Assembly (NCBI GenBank): GCA_963920575.1
Contig: OY986975.1
Span: 19,623,897-19,687,896, forward strand
Direction of reading: 5' to 3'
Length of the DNA stretch: 64,000 nt
Origin: Narthecium ossifragum
Lineage: Eukaryota; Streptophyta; Magnoliopsida; Dioscoreales; Nartheciaceae
Under the pieces are notes generated by a model. The model was not told the origin of the DNA. It searched no databases and saw only the letters and a list, made by a program, of their open reading frames with translations. Position numbers and translations under genes: made by a program. Positions 23,790 to 37,900 of this stretch are shown one piece after another; the first letter of the stretch is position 1; the number at the start of each line of letters is the position of its first letter.

Positions 23790-24714
23790 GGAATGACGAT
23801 GAAGTTACTTTTCACTAAATTGTCAATAGTTACTTTCTACAATTATTCATCAGTTACTTTCTACTAAATTGTCAATAGTTATTCCACAATTATTCATCAG
23901 TTATTTTCCACCAAATTATCAATAGTTACTTTCCACCTAGCGGAAGTAACTAGAGGAAAGTATCTAGTGATTGAAACTTATGGAAAGTAACTATTGACAA
24001 TTGTGGAAAGTAATTGATGTATAATTGTAGAAAGTAACTATTGACAATTTGGTGAAAAGTAATTATCAAAAATTTGTGGAAAGTAACTGATCAATAATTG
24101 TGGAAAGTAACTATTGATAATTTGGTGGAAAGTAACTCCTATCTAACTTGGAAAGCTAGATATGTGTTAATATGTGTGAATTCATCTATCATTGCATAAA
24201 AGCTAGATATTTTAATTAGTTGTAAAAAAAACAACAAAAATTTGACAATATTTCATGTGGGGCACGCCACTTGCACAATAGATAGGAGTTACTTTCCACC
24301 AAATTATCAATAGTTACTTTCCACAATTATTGATCAGTTACTTTTTACAAATTTTTGATAATTACTTTTCACCAAATTGTCAATAGTTACTTTCTATAAT
24401 TATAGATCAGTTACTTTCCACAATTGTCAATAGTTACTTTTCAAATTATATAAGAGTTATTTTTCACAAAATTATTCATCAGTTACTTTCCACCAAATTA
24501 TTAGTGGTTACTTTCCATCTAGCAGAAAGTAACTATAGGAAAGTAACTAGTAATTGAAACTAATGGAAAGTAACTTGTTATTCCATTGAATTATTCATCA
24601 GTTGCTTTCCATCAAGTGTTTACACATAAGTTAGTAGACCTCAGTTACTTTCCACTAGCATTAGGTGTTTTTCACCAGTTACTTTTCACCAGCATTAGGT
24701 GTTTTTCACCAGTT
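23790..24714. repeat. Nested foldback / tandem GTTACTTTCCAC repeat block
   Basis: Units of the type CAATAGTTACTTTCCAC repeat about every 25-35 bp. The block 23976-24143 is the inverse of 24281-24448 (arms about 168 bp, loop 24144-24280). Further smaller inversions lie on both sides, around 23935 and 24520. The right end runs into the N gap. Confidence 0.8.
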
Positions 24715-24914
24715 NNNNNNNNNNNNNNNNNNNNNNNNNNNNNNNNNNNNNNNNNNNNNNNNNNNNNNNNNNNNNNNNNNNNNNNNNNNNNNNNNNNNNN
24801 NNNNNNNNNNNNNNNNNNNNNNNNNNNNNNNNNNNNNNNNNNNNNNNNNNNNNNNNNNNNNNNNNNNNNNNNNNNNNNNNNNNNNNNNNNNNNNNNNNNN
24901 NNNNNNNNNNNNNN
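24715..24914. other. Assembly gap (200 N)
   Basis: Exactly 200 Ns, adjacent to the foldback repeat block. Frames reported through it are meaningless. Confidence 0.99.
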
Positions 24915-25262
24915 GGAATGGGGATTGATATCTGGGATAACTAGTGGGATATGTATGGTATTTTGTTGAAAAGTAGTGATAAATTAGTAATGTTTGGTTG
25001 AAAAAGTAAGGATGAAGTTGATGTGATTGGTTGAAAAGTAGGGATAATAAAGTAATGATTGGTTGAAAAGTGAAAAAGTAGGAATAAATTTGATGTGATT
25101 GGATGAAAAGAAGAGAAGATGTAGTAATGATTGGTTGAAAGATAGGGATAAAATAGGGATAAAGTGGGGATAAGAATGGGGATAAAAGTGGGGATAAAAA
25201 TGGAAATTAGATGGTGTTTGGCTGTAATGCAGGGATAAAGTGGACTTAACCAAACGAGGCCA
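24915..25262. repeat. GGTTGAAAAGTAGGGATAA repeats and truncated MITE end
   Basis: From 24975 on, TTGGTTGAAAAGTAGG(G/A)ATAA-type units repeat several times. The right part (about 25200-25262) has TGTTTGGCTG, AGGGATAAAGTGG and the terminal CCAAACGAGGC, the same family as the MITE at 10519-10727. The left end would lie in the gap. Confidence 0.55.
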
Positions 25263-25903
25263 AAAGATAACACGGTCATTATTTCTTGAATGGATGAGAA
25301 CAATTATAAAAATTAACTCACTCTGTTGTAGAATCCCGATTCGACCAATATAAACCAAACGATCAATCAACGATGATTTAGCCATTATTATTTGAGTTAG
25401 TTAATATAAATATGATTGGATTTGTCAAAAGGAATTTAATGATACGGGCCTTTTTGAGAAAAGCCATAAAAGGGGGCAAAATGCAAATACCAATAAAACA
25501 ATAAAACACAGGGTCTTCGCAATATAGCCACGAGGCAGGGTGATATTTGCAAAACCGAACCCAAAAACAAAAGAAAAATGTCGGATCCGGGTTGTGGATC
25601 AATCAAAGGTCAAGCACTCCGGACCCGCAACCCGTTAGAAACCGGGGCCCGGGTCCGCAAAGGTCGCCGATGGCATCAAAGAACAGGGTGTACGGTGGTG
25701 TCATGGATTTCGATTCCCCCGTCGATCTCTCTGTCGGACCGCCTTTGACCGCTCCTCTTGATATTTCCATCGATTTTTCCATCTCTATCCCCTCCAATTC
25801 GACCCAAATCCTCACGTAAAACCATCCGAATTGGTGTTTTGGATCCGGGTTTTCGTGCGGTTTGAGGTGGGATAGATCTCCGTGACCTGAATTTATACTT
25901 CAG
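25263..25903 (+). other. Upstream region and 5' UTR of the SGR2-like gene
   Basis: No separate gene seen. The segment 25560-25900 becomes GC-richer toward the ATG at 25904 and probably contains the promoter and 5' UTR. A clear TATA box was not assigned. Confidence 0.4.
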
Positions 25904-28900
25904 ATGGCGAGTTCTGAGATAGCTAGCATGGAATCCGGGAAGGAGAGCCAGCCGGCGGTGTCCGACGCGACTGGGTTCGGACAGGCGGACGAGATCACGC
26001 CGGATTTGCTGAAGAACACGCCCTCGAACATTTCGAGATTGGAGGACCAGATCGAGCAGAGCACTGGTCGGCAGAAGTATCTCGCCCGGACGAAGAGCCC
26101 TTCAGATGGGGAGGACGTCCGGTGGTACTTCTGCAAGGTGACCCTCGCCGAGAAAGGTTAGTTGGAGTTTATAGATGGCAATATTTCAGAATTGATTAAT
26201 TGAACCCTATTTGGATGTCAGCTGGTATGTCTAGTTGTGCATTTCGATAAGGGAATTAATTGTATTTCTGGAACAGAGCTTGCGGCTTCAGTTCCTCGAA
26301 CGGAGATAGTTGGAAAAGGTGATTATTTTAGATTAAGCGTGAGGGATTCTCTTGCATTGGAGGCTTCATTTTTGCAGGTAATTTATGTTCTTTTGGAGTT
26401 GGATTCATGTTCAAGAAACGTTCTTTGTGAATTTATACATGCTGGAATAATATTTTTGTCATGAATGATCAGATTTTCTTTCTTGGTTTCTTCTTTTCTC
26501 TTGACCACCGTAAGATTTAGTTTCAGACTATCATGGAGATCAGCTTGGTTTGTCTTTAATTAGCAAGAAAAATTACTCCATGCTGCTAATAAATTTCTTT
26601 TGACCTTTTTCCCTTGAGAACTGATCATTTGTCAGAGGAATGTGAGCAGTAGCCCAATGAATGCTTCACATTCTGCTGATTTGCATTGATATGACCTTCC
26701 CTTTCGGAGTTTTATGATGTGTCCCTTCAATTGCCATCTCTTGGCAAGCATATTTATTCAAGATTCCAGCCTTTTTATATCAGAATATTAGTTCCCTAAT
26801 TTTGTTTTAAGGCATAGCATGCATGTTTTATGTATTGATTTTGTGATGGATTTTGGTGCTAATGATGCTCAAACGTCCTCAATAACAAATCTTCAAGATA
26901 GGCTTCTTGTATTACACATTCAAATGTGCTATATGATGAATCAACACGGAAGCATTGAATTTTCATTCTAACATGAAATCTATGTCGAGATGCGCAACTA
27001 TGTTCTATATTCATCTGTATTATTCTTTTCATGGTAACATACATGCATAGAGGGAAGAGGAGCTGCTGTCTCATTGGTGGAAAGAGTACGCAGAAAGCAG
27101 TGAAGGCCCAAATGGAACTCGTGCAAGTTCCAGTCGTGATTCAGATGATGAAGATGATATGGTTGAAGAAGAAAGAGTTGGTGTTCCAGTGAAAGGGGGG
27201 CTTTATGAGGTATAGCTTCCACTATCTTGATTTCTAGTTTTACCTGAGGGCTACAATTTGGAACAATTACTATTGTTTGATGTTTGTGTAATTAGAGATT
27301 CTTTATGTATCACTACATAATGTCTATGTTCAAATTAACTCTTTAATGTTTGTGTTATGAAGAATCTTTTAAGCATTTTTCTTTCATCTTAACTAATAAG
27401 CCAATTGTACAAACACTTATATACTTTTTCGTGGAATCCTTTTGCAAGCTTTGAGATGAGAAGTATTGGTAAGATAATTAGGTTTTGCGTGGAATGGTGA
27501 ATTTGAAAGTAAATATGCAGTGAATAGGTATAGTTTTTGAAATTTATATTTTCATGAGAACTTAGTTTGCTGCATCATTGTGATAGGTGGTTTGGATGAC
27601 TCTATATAGTCATCTATTTTGCCACAATCAGGAAATTATTTATAAAATGGTAATCTAAAGCTTCCGACACCTATTTTATATATTAAAACTTATAAATATG
27701 TATGATCTGATTTATATTTTGGGAAGATTTTACACCCTTTATGATCTACGATCAGATGTCATTTTCGACTACATTGGTTGCAGGTAGATTTAATGAAGCG
27801 ACACTGTTTCCCAGTTTATTGGCATGGTGAAAACCGGCGTGTCCTACGAGGCCACTGGTTTGCTCGTAATGGTGGCCTTGATTGGCTTCCCTTGCGTGAA
27901 GATGTCGCAGAACAACTTGAGTTGGCTTACCGCTGTCAGGTACTTAATTGGAACAGTTTTTTTTTGACATTGCTGTACTAATGTGTCTACTTTACCCCTT
28001 TGTTCTTGGGGTAATAGTTGCTTTTTTCCTTGTCATGGTATTGCCACATACAGCAGGATGAGTTAGGTGTTTTGAAAGGCTATTAGTATTCTGTGGCAAA
28101 TAGTATTTTTCCTTGTTTATGCCCTATTTCATCCTACAAGTTATTTGACATTATTGTATTTTTGGTGCTACTATTTTTATAGCTAATAATTTATTGTATT
28201 GTGGAATCTGTGGATAAGTATTGGACAACAGCATCATGTTATTGATCTCTCTCTTGCCTATACTTCATTCATCAATCCATAGAGTGTTTTGAACTTGCTT
28301 ACTGTACTCAACGGTGTGGCTTCGTATTGTCGCAATATATTAAGTGTCTATGCACTCAGATGTTATCTTATGCTTGTGTTTGTGCACACTGATGGTTTTA
28401 CAAAGGCCCTTTTGCGCTCCATTACTTTCTAAAATTGTTTGGACTTCTTTCAAGAACTCTACAATAGCTTGTTCAGTTAAGACGTCTCTAAATGATGTTG
28501 GTATTTCGATTAAAGGTCTGGCATCGAAGGACATTTCAGCCTTCAGGCTTATTTGCTGCACGTATTGAGTTGCAGGGCACGGCACAGGTATGTGGGGCGA
28601 CCATGAAATGACACATACAACATCTTAGCACTTCTAAAGTAATGCCCCATACAGGGCTTGCATGCTCTTTTCACAGGAGAAGATGACACATGGGAGGCTT
28701 GGTTAGTCTATGAGAATTCTGGCTTTACTCTTAAAATGGGAAGAGGGAATGGGATAAAACTAAGACGTGGATTTTCATTATCCGGATCTCCAAAGCCCAC
28801 TCAGGTCAGTGCTCTGTTTCACAGCTGCTATTTTCTCAGAAAAGCATGTTAGCTTTCCACCAAAAAAACCAATCTTAATCTCTTCTGTAGGATGTTAGCT

Positions 28901-31900
28901 CGGGTTTTCTTGCAACATGGAATGCTCAAAGCATATAGGCAAAGAGATGAAATCTATTAGGTATTTAAGCCCTTGCTGTAGGATTTAGAACATTTAGTAC
29001 TTCAATTTCGACAGTATCACATTGACGCTTTGATAACTATCTAACATATGTTCTACTTGTATAATTTCAGTAGTGTAAGAATTATTGATGGATGAATAGT
29101 GGGGACATCAACTAAATTTGCTTATCAATTTATTAACATATATTTTGCACTTTCTTGCAAATTTCAAGGAATTGAACCTCAATTGTTGGTTTGCTTGTTC
29201 TGGGCAACCCTTTGTGATTGCCTTTTTGAGCAACTTGCGCTCTTTAGCACCATTGTGGTCAAGATATAAACATATTGCTACTGCATGTCAATGAGTGTAT
29301 TCATTCTCTGTGTGCGAAACAATTGGGTGATAAAACTCGACAAATGAGGAGATAGGACTAAGGGCATTTGAATATGAACCTTTAGAGGATTCCTATAAGC
29401 ATAGAGGTGTATATCAATTTAGTATGCTAGTAAGTCAAAGGAAAGGGCTATGAAAAACCTAGATAATTCTTTAGAAGGATTTGAGGAAGGTTTGGATTCT
29501 CGCAAGTATATTTAGCGTCCTATGTAAGGACAACATGTGAGGTGTTAAGAAGTGATGAGAATTGTTAAATGTTGCTGTGCTTTTTGCTGATTTCCATGTA
29601 AATAATTCGATCAAAGATACGTCTATCTTTTGGGTTGCTTTTTTTTGGATATTCTGATTATGTAACGTCTTGTTTCAAAGATCTTCACAGAAAACCATAT
29701 TTATTTATGATTCTTCAATAGAAACCGCATTTGTTCCTTGGCAACCGGTATATGTTGTCCCAGCGTTTGCTGGCATAGTTGGCTATGCCAATGACTCGGA
29801 GGAGAGGCTGGCAATACTTTTCGAGGTAGAGGAATGAAAAATAAGATGATTCCAAAGAGGAAAGGGAGAGAGAAGGCTGATGTCAAAGTTAGACATCCCG
29901 ATTGTTTTCTGAGGATGATTGGGAGTTTTTAGATGATGATTACACCTTTTCAATATAGTGGCATGCATACGTGGAGTAGCGATGGTTTGCGTTATTTGGA
30001 AGTGTCAAATTCGATCATCTTAAGGAGTAACTATTAATTCTCAGCTTGCAATCGAATTTGATCGCGCAAAAGTAATTGGCTCTGATATGATTTGTGTCTA
30101 ACCGGTATTTTAATCCCATCCATAGCAATTTGATGAACCCAAGGTGGATTTCATTCCATCAACTTAAATAGTCTTGAGCTCCAAATCCACAAAATAGTTT
30201 GATGAACATAAGTTTAATGACTATTTTGTCATCTTTCCGCGCATATGGAAAGCCCTAGAGTGTGGTCTTTGCCCGCAAGAACGCGGTGGTGGCGGTGCTT
30301 GGCATGACTGGAAGATTGGATCCCAAGAACACAACGATATATGATACATGATTACATGGTCATCCTCGAGGCCCTCAAGGATGCCATCGGCACCACTTGC
30401 GGAGATTTGACTATCAAGTTCTACTATTCATCTCCTAATTAGTTTGTTTCCTCCCTTTTTTGATCAAAATGCTTCATTTTCGTTATACAATGGGACCTAC
30501 CATGTTACTGCACCGAAACTTGCCTGCACACTACGTACTTAACGAAACAAAAATACATGATGCAAGTAATATCTCGCCATCACATTCCCAAGTGTGGGGC
30601 AAATCAATTCTTTAAGCACTTTGGTTTGAAGCTCTTTGCCACTGTCCTCAATTCTTCACCACTGAACTTGTGGACCATATGTTGTCTCGTAGTTCAATGG
30701 TTCGATAAATTTTTGCGCTCTTTATCCAGCAAGAATTTGATTCACAATCTGAGGATCTTGCAAGTTAGAGATAATGCTCCTTGGAGTTGATATTGCATGT
30801 CATCTTGTTGACATACTATAAGTGGAGTTGGTCGATTCACTTGAGGGAGATTGATCACCTCGACAAGAGATATTGCGGTGGTGTTATTTTTCTTCCATTA
30901 ACATGTAAATTTTGTAAACTTGGAGTCTTTCGCAGGGTTGAAAGCTAGAATTGACAAGTATTTTCTTGCACAAAAAGTTGTAATCTAAAATATAATGCCA
31001 CAAAATATTTTTCAAGTTTCGTATTTAAGGAACTACAACCCTATATTTTGGTCACTATCAAGGATTGCTATACTGGTTGCACGTCTTGTGCTGGTCTTTG
31101 GCTGGCACGATATGTGCGGTCAGTATGACACATACTGACAATGCACACAAACCTCGTGGCAGTGATATGAACCTCTGCTGAGATAATACTTGTATCAGGT
31201 CGAGGTCTTTGTCGATACACGTATGGTGCTGATAACTTGCTGTTACAATATGTGCTTGTATGCATCAATCGGCACAGAAATAACTGGTCCATATATTGCA
31301 TTCCCTGACTCTTGATGAAGTGCAATTTCACTGGTCTTGAAATGTTTTCATCAGCTGGCTTCCGACTCTAATGAAGCTACCATCATAAAGTTTTTCCTTA
31401 ACTTTTCTTCAGGATGAATTACGACAACAAAAAGAGGAGGAGATGGATGATTACTGTTCTCAGGTTTGAATTTTAAGTATTCTACATACTTCAATAAGAC
31501 TTCTTTGTGGTAGTTATTTTATGTCAATCTGATTATGTTACCAGTTTTGTCCAAAGTGATTCTTTATGTACTCATGTTCTTAAGTTACCAAAATGAGTGG
31601 AGGCACAAAGTTCACATCTAGATTTGACATTTTTCGAGGTTAAGCATGGATTAAAAGTTTATACTCTACTCTAGCCATCTTTTTGCAAAAAACATTTTGA
31701 GTACTTTTCTCAGCTACGTCTGGGGTTTTTTTTGTTCATGGGATCTTATATTCTCTTTGTAACCAAAAAGTTAATGATTTCGGGTTTTGGCAGGAAAGAC
31801 TAAATAAAGGATTCTGAATGTTAGAGTGAATGCAAAGAGTCTATGCTAGGAGAATTCAGCCATTCGTTGGATAAACATGGAGAAGTTTCATTGAACCACC

Positions 31901-34900
31901 AAAAAAAGAAAGGGAATAAAGTCTGTTGATTATGGCTTTATGAGCTGAATCAGTGAAATATGTCTAATTCAGCCTGTGATAGTTGGGTTTAACCTTTGGC
32001 AATGATGAATCTTGAATCACTTAGGTCAATGGTGTTCCCCTTTTTACTTATGCTTTCGTCGAGTCACTAAAATGACTGTATTTTGAAATTCGAGCACTTT
32101 CATAGGTACAACATAGCCATAACAATGTATGCTAGGATTCATGTTGTTTCCTTTCTATGCTACAGGTGCCTGTTGGCCATCTAGTTTTTATGGTTCACGG
32201 TATAGGGCAACGATTAGAGAAGGCTAATTTGGTCGATGATGTAGGCGATTTTCGCCGTGTAACAGCAATTCTAGCGGAGAGACACTTAAGTCCATATCAA
32301 ATAGGCACCCAAAGGGTTCTCTTTATTCCTTGCCAGGTAAACTGTTATAGTTTATTTGTTTTGTTCTGCTTATTTGACACTTCAAGATTCTATTCTTGTA
32401 TAAACACATGTATGCGTCCATCAATGCTCTTGTACTGAGCTGATGCAACTTTTTTTCAAAACTGGAAGTTGCACACAAAATGCAGAGATTTCTAGAGCAC
32501 AGAGAACATAAAGATGGAAAGATTGTTTGTTTTAAATCTTAAACATATCAGTATGGAAGCCATTGCTATGGAATCAGTCCAGAATAGTTTTTGCCATTGT
32601 TGCTTAGAGTTGCTTTCCCCTTTATTTGCAAAGTATCCTGCGTGAGAGTATCACTTTAGAGGCTATTATTTCTGCTAGCTTCTCAGATCATTATTTTCAT
32701 GAAATCAAAGCCATGTTATAATCTGCAAGTGAATGTGGCTTAAGGCTTTTTTCCAGAGAGATAATGTACTTCGTGTTTGTGTTCTCTGAATATTTTGATG
32801 GGCCCTTACTCCAATGACTTGAGCTTTTCCTCTAATGAAATAAGTTCATGCTGTCATCATTGGTTGTCAACAGATTCTTGCGTATTGATTTGAGTTTCTT
32901 GTTCTATCAGTCTAATATTTTTTACTAGTGATCTTAGAACCTTTCATAATTAATTATCTACTACTTGTCTTGTTCCCTATCTTGGCTATTGATTTCATTT
33001 CCGCTGTGCATATATCTATTTTTTCAGGCCTGGGTTTTAGCCCGTTTATTGGTTTTTACGTCCTCTACTTCTTTATTTCAATGGTTAGACTTGCTACCAA
33101 TTATGTGCTTCTAGAGTTTTCAGCTTTTTTGTTTGACAACATACATTGCTTGTATTTCAGTGGAGAAAAGGGTTAAAGCTGAGTGGTGAGAGTGCAGTTG
33201 AAAAAATCACCTTGGATGGTGTTCGTGGTCTGCGTGTGGCATTGGGTGCTACAGTCCATGATGTGTTGTACTACATGAGTCCCATCTACTGCCAGGATAT
33301 AATTGATTCAGTACTTTTCTTATGACTAATTCTGTTTTCTAACTTTATTCATTATTTAATAAATAATGGTTACTGAGGTAGATTTTGATTCAGTAGAATG
33401 GCGTGCTTTCAAAAATTTACTTGCTTGTGATCATGCTTAGTATAATCTTTTTCTAGTTAGTAATATCAAATGGAAAAACCAAAATTGGGTATGGGTATTT
33501 TCTTTTATATTAACTGAATGGAAAAGTTACATCACTGTAGATATGTATTAAGAAGAAGCAGTGATTGCTTAGTTAGTCGGTAAAAAAATCAAAGGAGCCT
33601 GATGTTCTAAACTTTTTTGCAAATTTCACCATGAAAAAGTTAACTTGTAATGGAAAGTCTGAGCAAAGCTCTAATATCACCTGTCAGAGCTTTTTTGATT
33701 TGATGATAATTGTGTGTGCAGGTCTCCCACCAGTTGAATAGATTATATATGAAGTTCCTCAAGAGAAATCCAGGCTATGATGGAAAGGTTTGTGACCATA
33801 TCTTCCACATTTTAGGGCAATCTTTGCTGTAAAGGAGTACATGACTGTGTGGCTCTCTTGTAGGTTTCTTTGTATGGTCACTCGCTAGGAAGTGTTCTAT
33901 CCTATGACATCCTCTGTCACCAAGAGTCTCTCATTGCTCCTGCTCCTTTGGAGTCTGTTCAAATGGGGATGATCAAAGTAGATGAATCAGAAATTGATCC
34001 ACCCTGTCAATCAGTAATGTCTAGTGCTGTTGCCACTTCAGCGGATTGCAACATTCAGATAAATGGTGCAGCCACTGAGCTGCTGGCATGTCAAGCAATG
34101 GAAGCCAGTTCAGCTTCAAAGCAAAATCCCATGCCACATGAAGATTGCAACCAAGATGTACCTCTCACATCCGATCAGCTTATACCCACTGATGTGCAAG
34201 AAAATTTATCGGAAAATAGTGTCATCCTGTTTTCGGAGGAGAAATGTTCTGGTCTAGTTCAACAAACTGTAGATGAAGTACAACACAATGAAGTTTCATT
34301 GTTGGAGGACGGTGGCAAACAATATGATTGGCATTCCGAGGCAAAAGTCACACTTCATGCAGAAAATAACGACTTCGATGGAAATCAGTGCGACGTTGCT
34401 GGAGCCTTTGAGCATGATGCAATTAGAGTTGGTGAATGTATATCTGAAGATCGACTTGACAAAGACAAAGTAATTTGCTTGCTGGAGGAGGAGGTAAATG
34501 AAATTAACTGGGATGCTGTTATTATTTTATTCTCCTCTAGGTTTTGCTTGTATGGTTGACCTCTAGTTTTTTCAAGTGACAAGTTTGTTCAACTGCAGGT
34601 GAAGACTCTTAGGAAAAGAATTGCAGAACTAGAAGAAAAACAACAGCCATTGGTTGACCTTAATGGTGAGTTTAATGAAAACAATGAGAAACAGCAATAG
34701 AACTCTTCGCTATTGTGCCCACTATATGATTTGAGAGTTTGGCCTATTTGAAAAGGCTAATGGTGTGTTGTTTATTGGAGCTTACCTGTTTGGTTTAAGC
34801 AGGAAAAGATCAGGATGAAACCACTAGGCAGACTTCTCTTAAAAAGCCCTTTCCAGATGAAAATGATTTTAAAAAGAGCCATACTCCTTACATTAAGTAC

Positions 34901-37900
34901 ACGAAGCTTGATTTTAAGGTAATCATTCTGTAGTCACTGTTGATCTTCCATGATTCTTGTTTATCATTCATCTTCTCTCATTTATTCCTTTCGGCGGGGT
35001 TATTGTCTTTGGAACTTTAGATATGTGAATAGTGTATTGTCCATGTAAATTTTGCTATCATTCTTTCAGTATATTGGCCGCTTTTTATAACTTCTAGTCT
35101 GCAATATCTGGCTATGTTCATCAGGTGGATACATTCTTTGCTGTTGGATCGCCTCTTGGTGTCTTTCTTGCCCTCAGGAATATCCGCATAGGAATTGGTA
35201 ATCAGTCTACAGCTTTTGGATTTAAAGGTGTTTTGTTATGCTATTCTCTATCTAGTACCTCCGTTATGAGGTAAATACCTTGGCGTAAACTTCTTGTTGG
35301 TACAATACATGCTGGCATTATTTTCGACAGAAAACCTTTTTAGTGATGCCTTGTTATCATTTTATTCTGTTAGACATCTGGTTATTAGACTCTAGAAACC
35401 CTGCGAAGTTTGATCCTTGATTTAGCATCGCATCTCTATATGCTTATCACGAAAGTAATAAACAAATTATAGCATATTACTAGCATTATTTGATCCTCAG
35501 ACGTTATGCTGCCAACCATTATACTAACATTGTTTGGATTAAGTAAACCAAATTTTCTACTTTTTTATGCTCGTCTTTTGGATATTAAAGTGCATCTATC
35601 AATGCGGTTAATTGAAGACATATTTGGATCTCTTCATGTTTATTTAGGTAAAAGCCAGTTTTCTTTAAATAGCGGACAAGAAATAACAATGATAGTAGAA
35701 GAGGGATGAGAGTGAGGAAGAGGATGTAGTGGAGTAACCCATCCTATTTGGTTGAGTTATCCATCCTCCTTTATACATTCCAAGTGGATGAAGAAGAACT
35801 AGGTTCTTTGTATGGTACTGAATTTTACCTCTGAATGCAAATCTGAAAATTGTCATGCATTGACTTGTTTTAGATGACTGTCACACATTTTGCTTTATAC
35901 ATTGATGGTATTAACTTGAAGATTGAACTTCTTGATGCTTGTTATAAATTTACTACTATGTTAAATATTCAACAATTTTTACGTATTTTGCCATCTGAAC
36001 CTTTTTACTGCAATATTCTGAAATCATTATCCTTTTCATCTTTCTTTAAAGGCAAAGGACAGGATTATTGGCAAGATGAAAGAATATCTGAAGAGATGCC
36101 GTCTTGTCGCCAAATGTTCAACATTTTTCACCCATTTGATCCTGTAGCGTATAGGTATGTCTAACATTCTTAATTCAAGAAGGCCCAATATACTTGTCTC
36201 TCTTTCCCCGCTAAGCATTATCATGTAGATAAACACTCTTCATTCTATCTAGATTACTGCCATGGATGTGTAAAAGACAAACATGATATCCTTTCTAGTT
36301 ATTTGCTTTGGATACATTGGAGCATGAAGCTATATTTTGAAGTGAGAATGTATATTATATCAATTTAGGCTGGGCTTTCATACAGAATAGAACCGCTTGT
36401 TTGCAAAGAATGTGTCAGCAAGCGCCCCGTAATAATACCCTATCACAGGGGTGGGAAGAGGCTGTACATTGGATTTCAGGTGAGTCACACGCTCGAACTA
36501 ATTCCCTAAGGCCAGCTTTTCTGGCCGGTAGCTGATCTTTATTTAGCATCGCTATGTTTATCTCTCCTTTATTTTCTATCTTATGCAGGAATTCAAGGAA
36601 GATTTATCTGCACGTTCTCAAGCCATATCAAATCAGTTGAAGTCTGTAAAAGTATTCTCCATGCGCTATGTTCATAACTTCTTTTTATTTCCTGATTAAC
36701 TTGGGTTTCTTTAGATCTCAACTCGCACAGTTTGGTTGTAACATTAGGATATATGTTTCCTGTACCCTTCATGACATCACATCATCTTCCTGCTAGGTGC
36801 CTATGCGATATGCATGATGCCAAAATTTCAGATAAAATAGTCAATTGTGATGACAGAATGGAAGAGAACCTGACAAACATAGCTTTTCAAATTTGAGAAT
36901 GTTGCGAGAATTGTGGACTTAAATTTATCCAGCATGACATGTAAATTGAATATATTTGTTCATTTGCATATGAGCTCAAACATTATGTGCGCAAAGATGC
37001 AACCATGTTTGAGCATCTATTTTTAACAAAATAGTCTTTGATTCTGGCATCTAATAAAAGATTTTTTTATGTTAGAAAATAAACTTGTGAAATATTTATC
37101 ATAAAGTCTGTGACTGAGAACAAACTCTTCATATTTTTGCTTACTTTCAAATAATTGGACATTACACATATTTTGGTTGTATATTCCTCCTTAGGGTATT
37201 AAATTTGAGGATTTATATAGTTCTGGAGAAAAAGTTTTACCATATATGTCATGTTGAAAGAAATCTTGTTACATGAAGAGTCGGTTCTTATTTCTTTGGA
37301 AGTCTTATTCTTTGACAAAATGCTGTTTCCATAGGTTAAAATGGTTAGCGTGCTTCAGCAACGGAACAAGGATAATTTAGAAGGTGAGGCTTCTTGCTTG
37401 TGATAGGGGCTGTTGTGTCAGTCGAACATATCGGCACGGACAGATACTTATTGTTCCGGTAAAGATACATGTATCAGCACAGACCTTGTGCCGATAAATG
37501 TATTAGCTCAGAAGAGCTTTGTACCAGTGCATGGTCCATGCGGAGTGTTGGGACGCAACAATTCTCGCTTGTGATATACTTTTCCTTGTCATCAAATACA
37601 AATATCAATGTGTAGTTGATAGAATAATCGATTATCAACCTTCTATTATAGAAGCCGTGGAAGATTTCCATGATACAGGAAGATCATACGGTTCCATTAT
37701 GCTGGAAAGACTAACTGGAAGTGAAGATGGCCGAATTGATTATGTTCTCCAAGTAAGTGATTCATTAACATTTGTCTTGTTGTGGAATATGTTTTGGATA
37801 TCTGATATGCTTCTTTGCTGTAACTTATCAGAGTGATCAAATGATTAGGAACTTGCTGCTTGTTTTCCATTACTTGGTTTGATAAAGTGTCTGAGATGCA

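Noticed and set aside
23790..24714. CRISPR-like regular repeats
   Set aside because: Units are degenerate, in both orientations and without unique spacers, in plant DNA; it is a foldback/tandem repeat.
24586..24969. Frames with X residues
   Set aside because: Run through the 200-N gap.
30557..30790. 77-codon frame in SGR2 intron 6
   Set aside because: No family motif, no splice context joining it to the gene.
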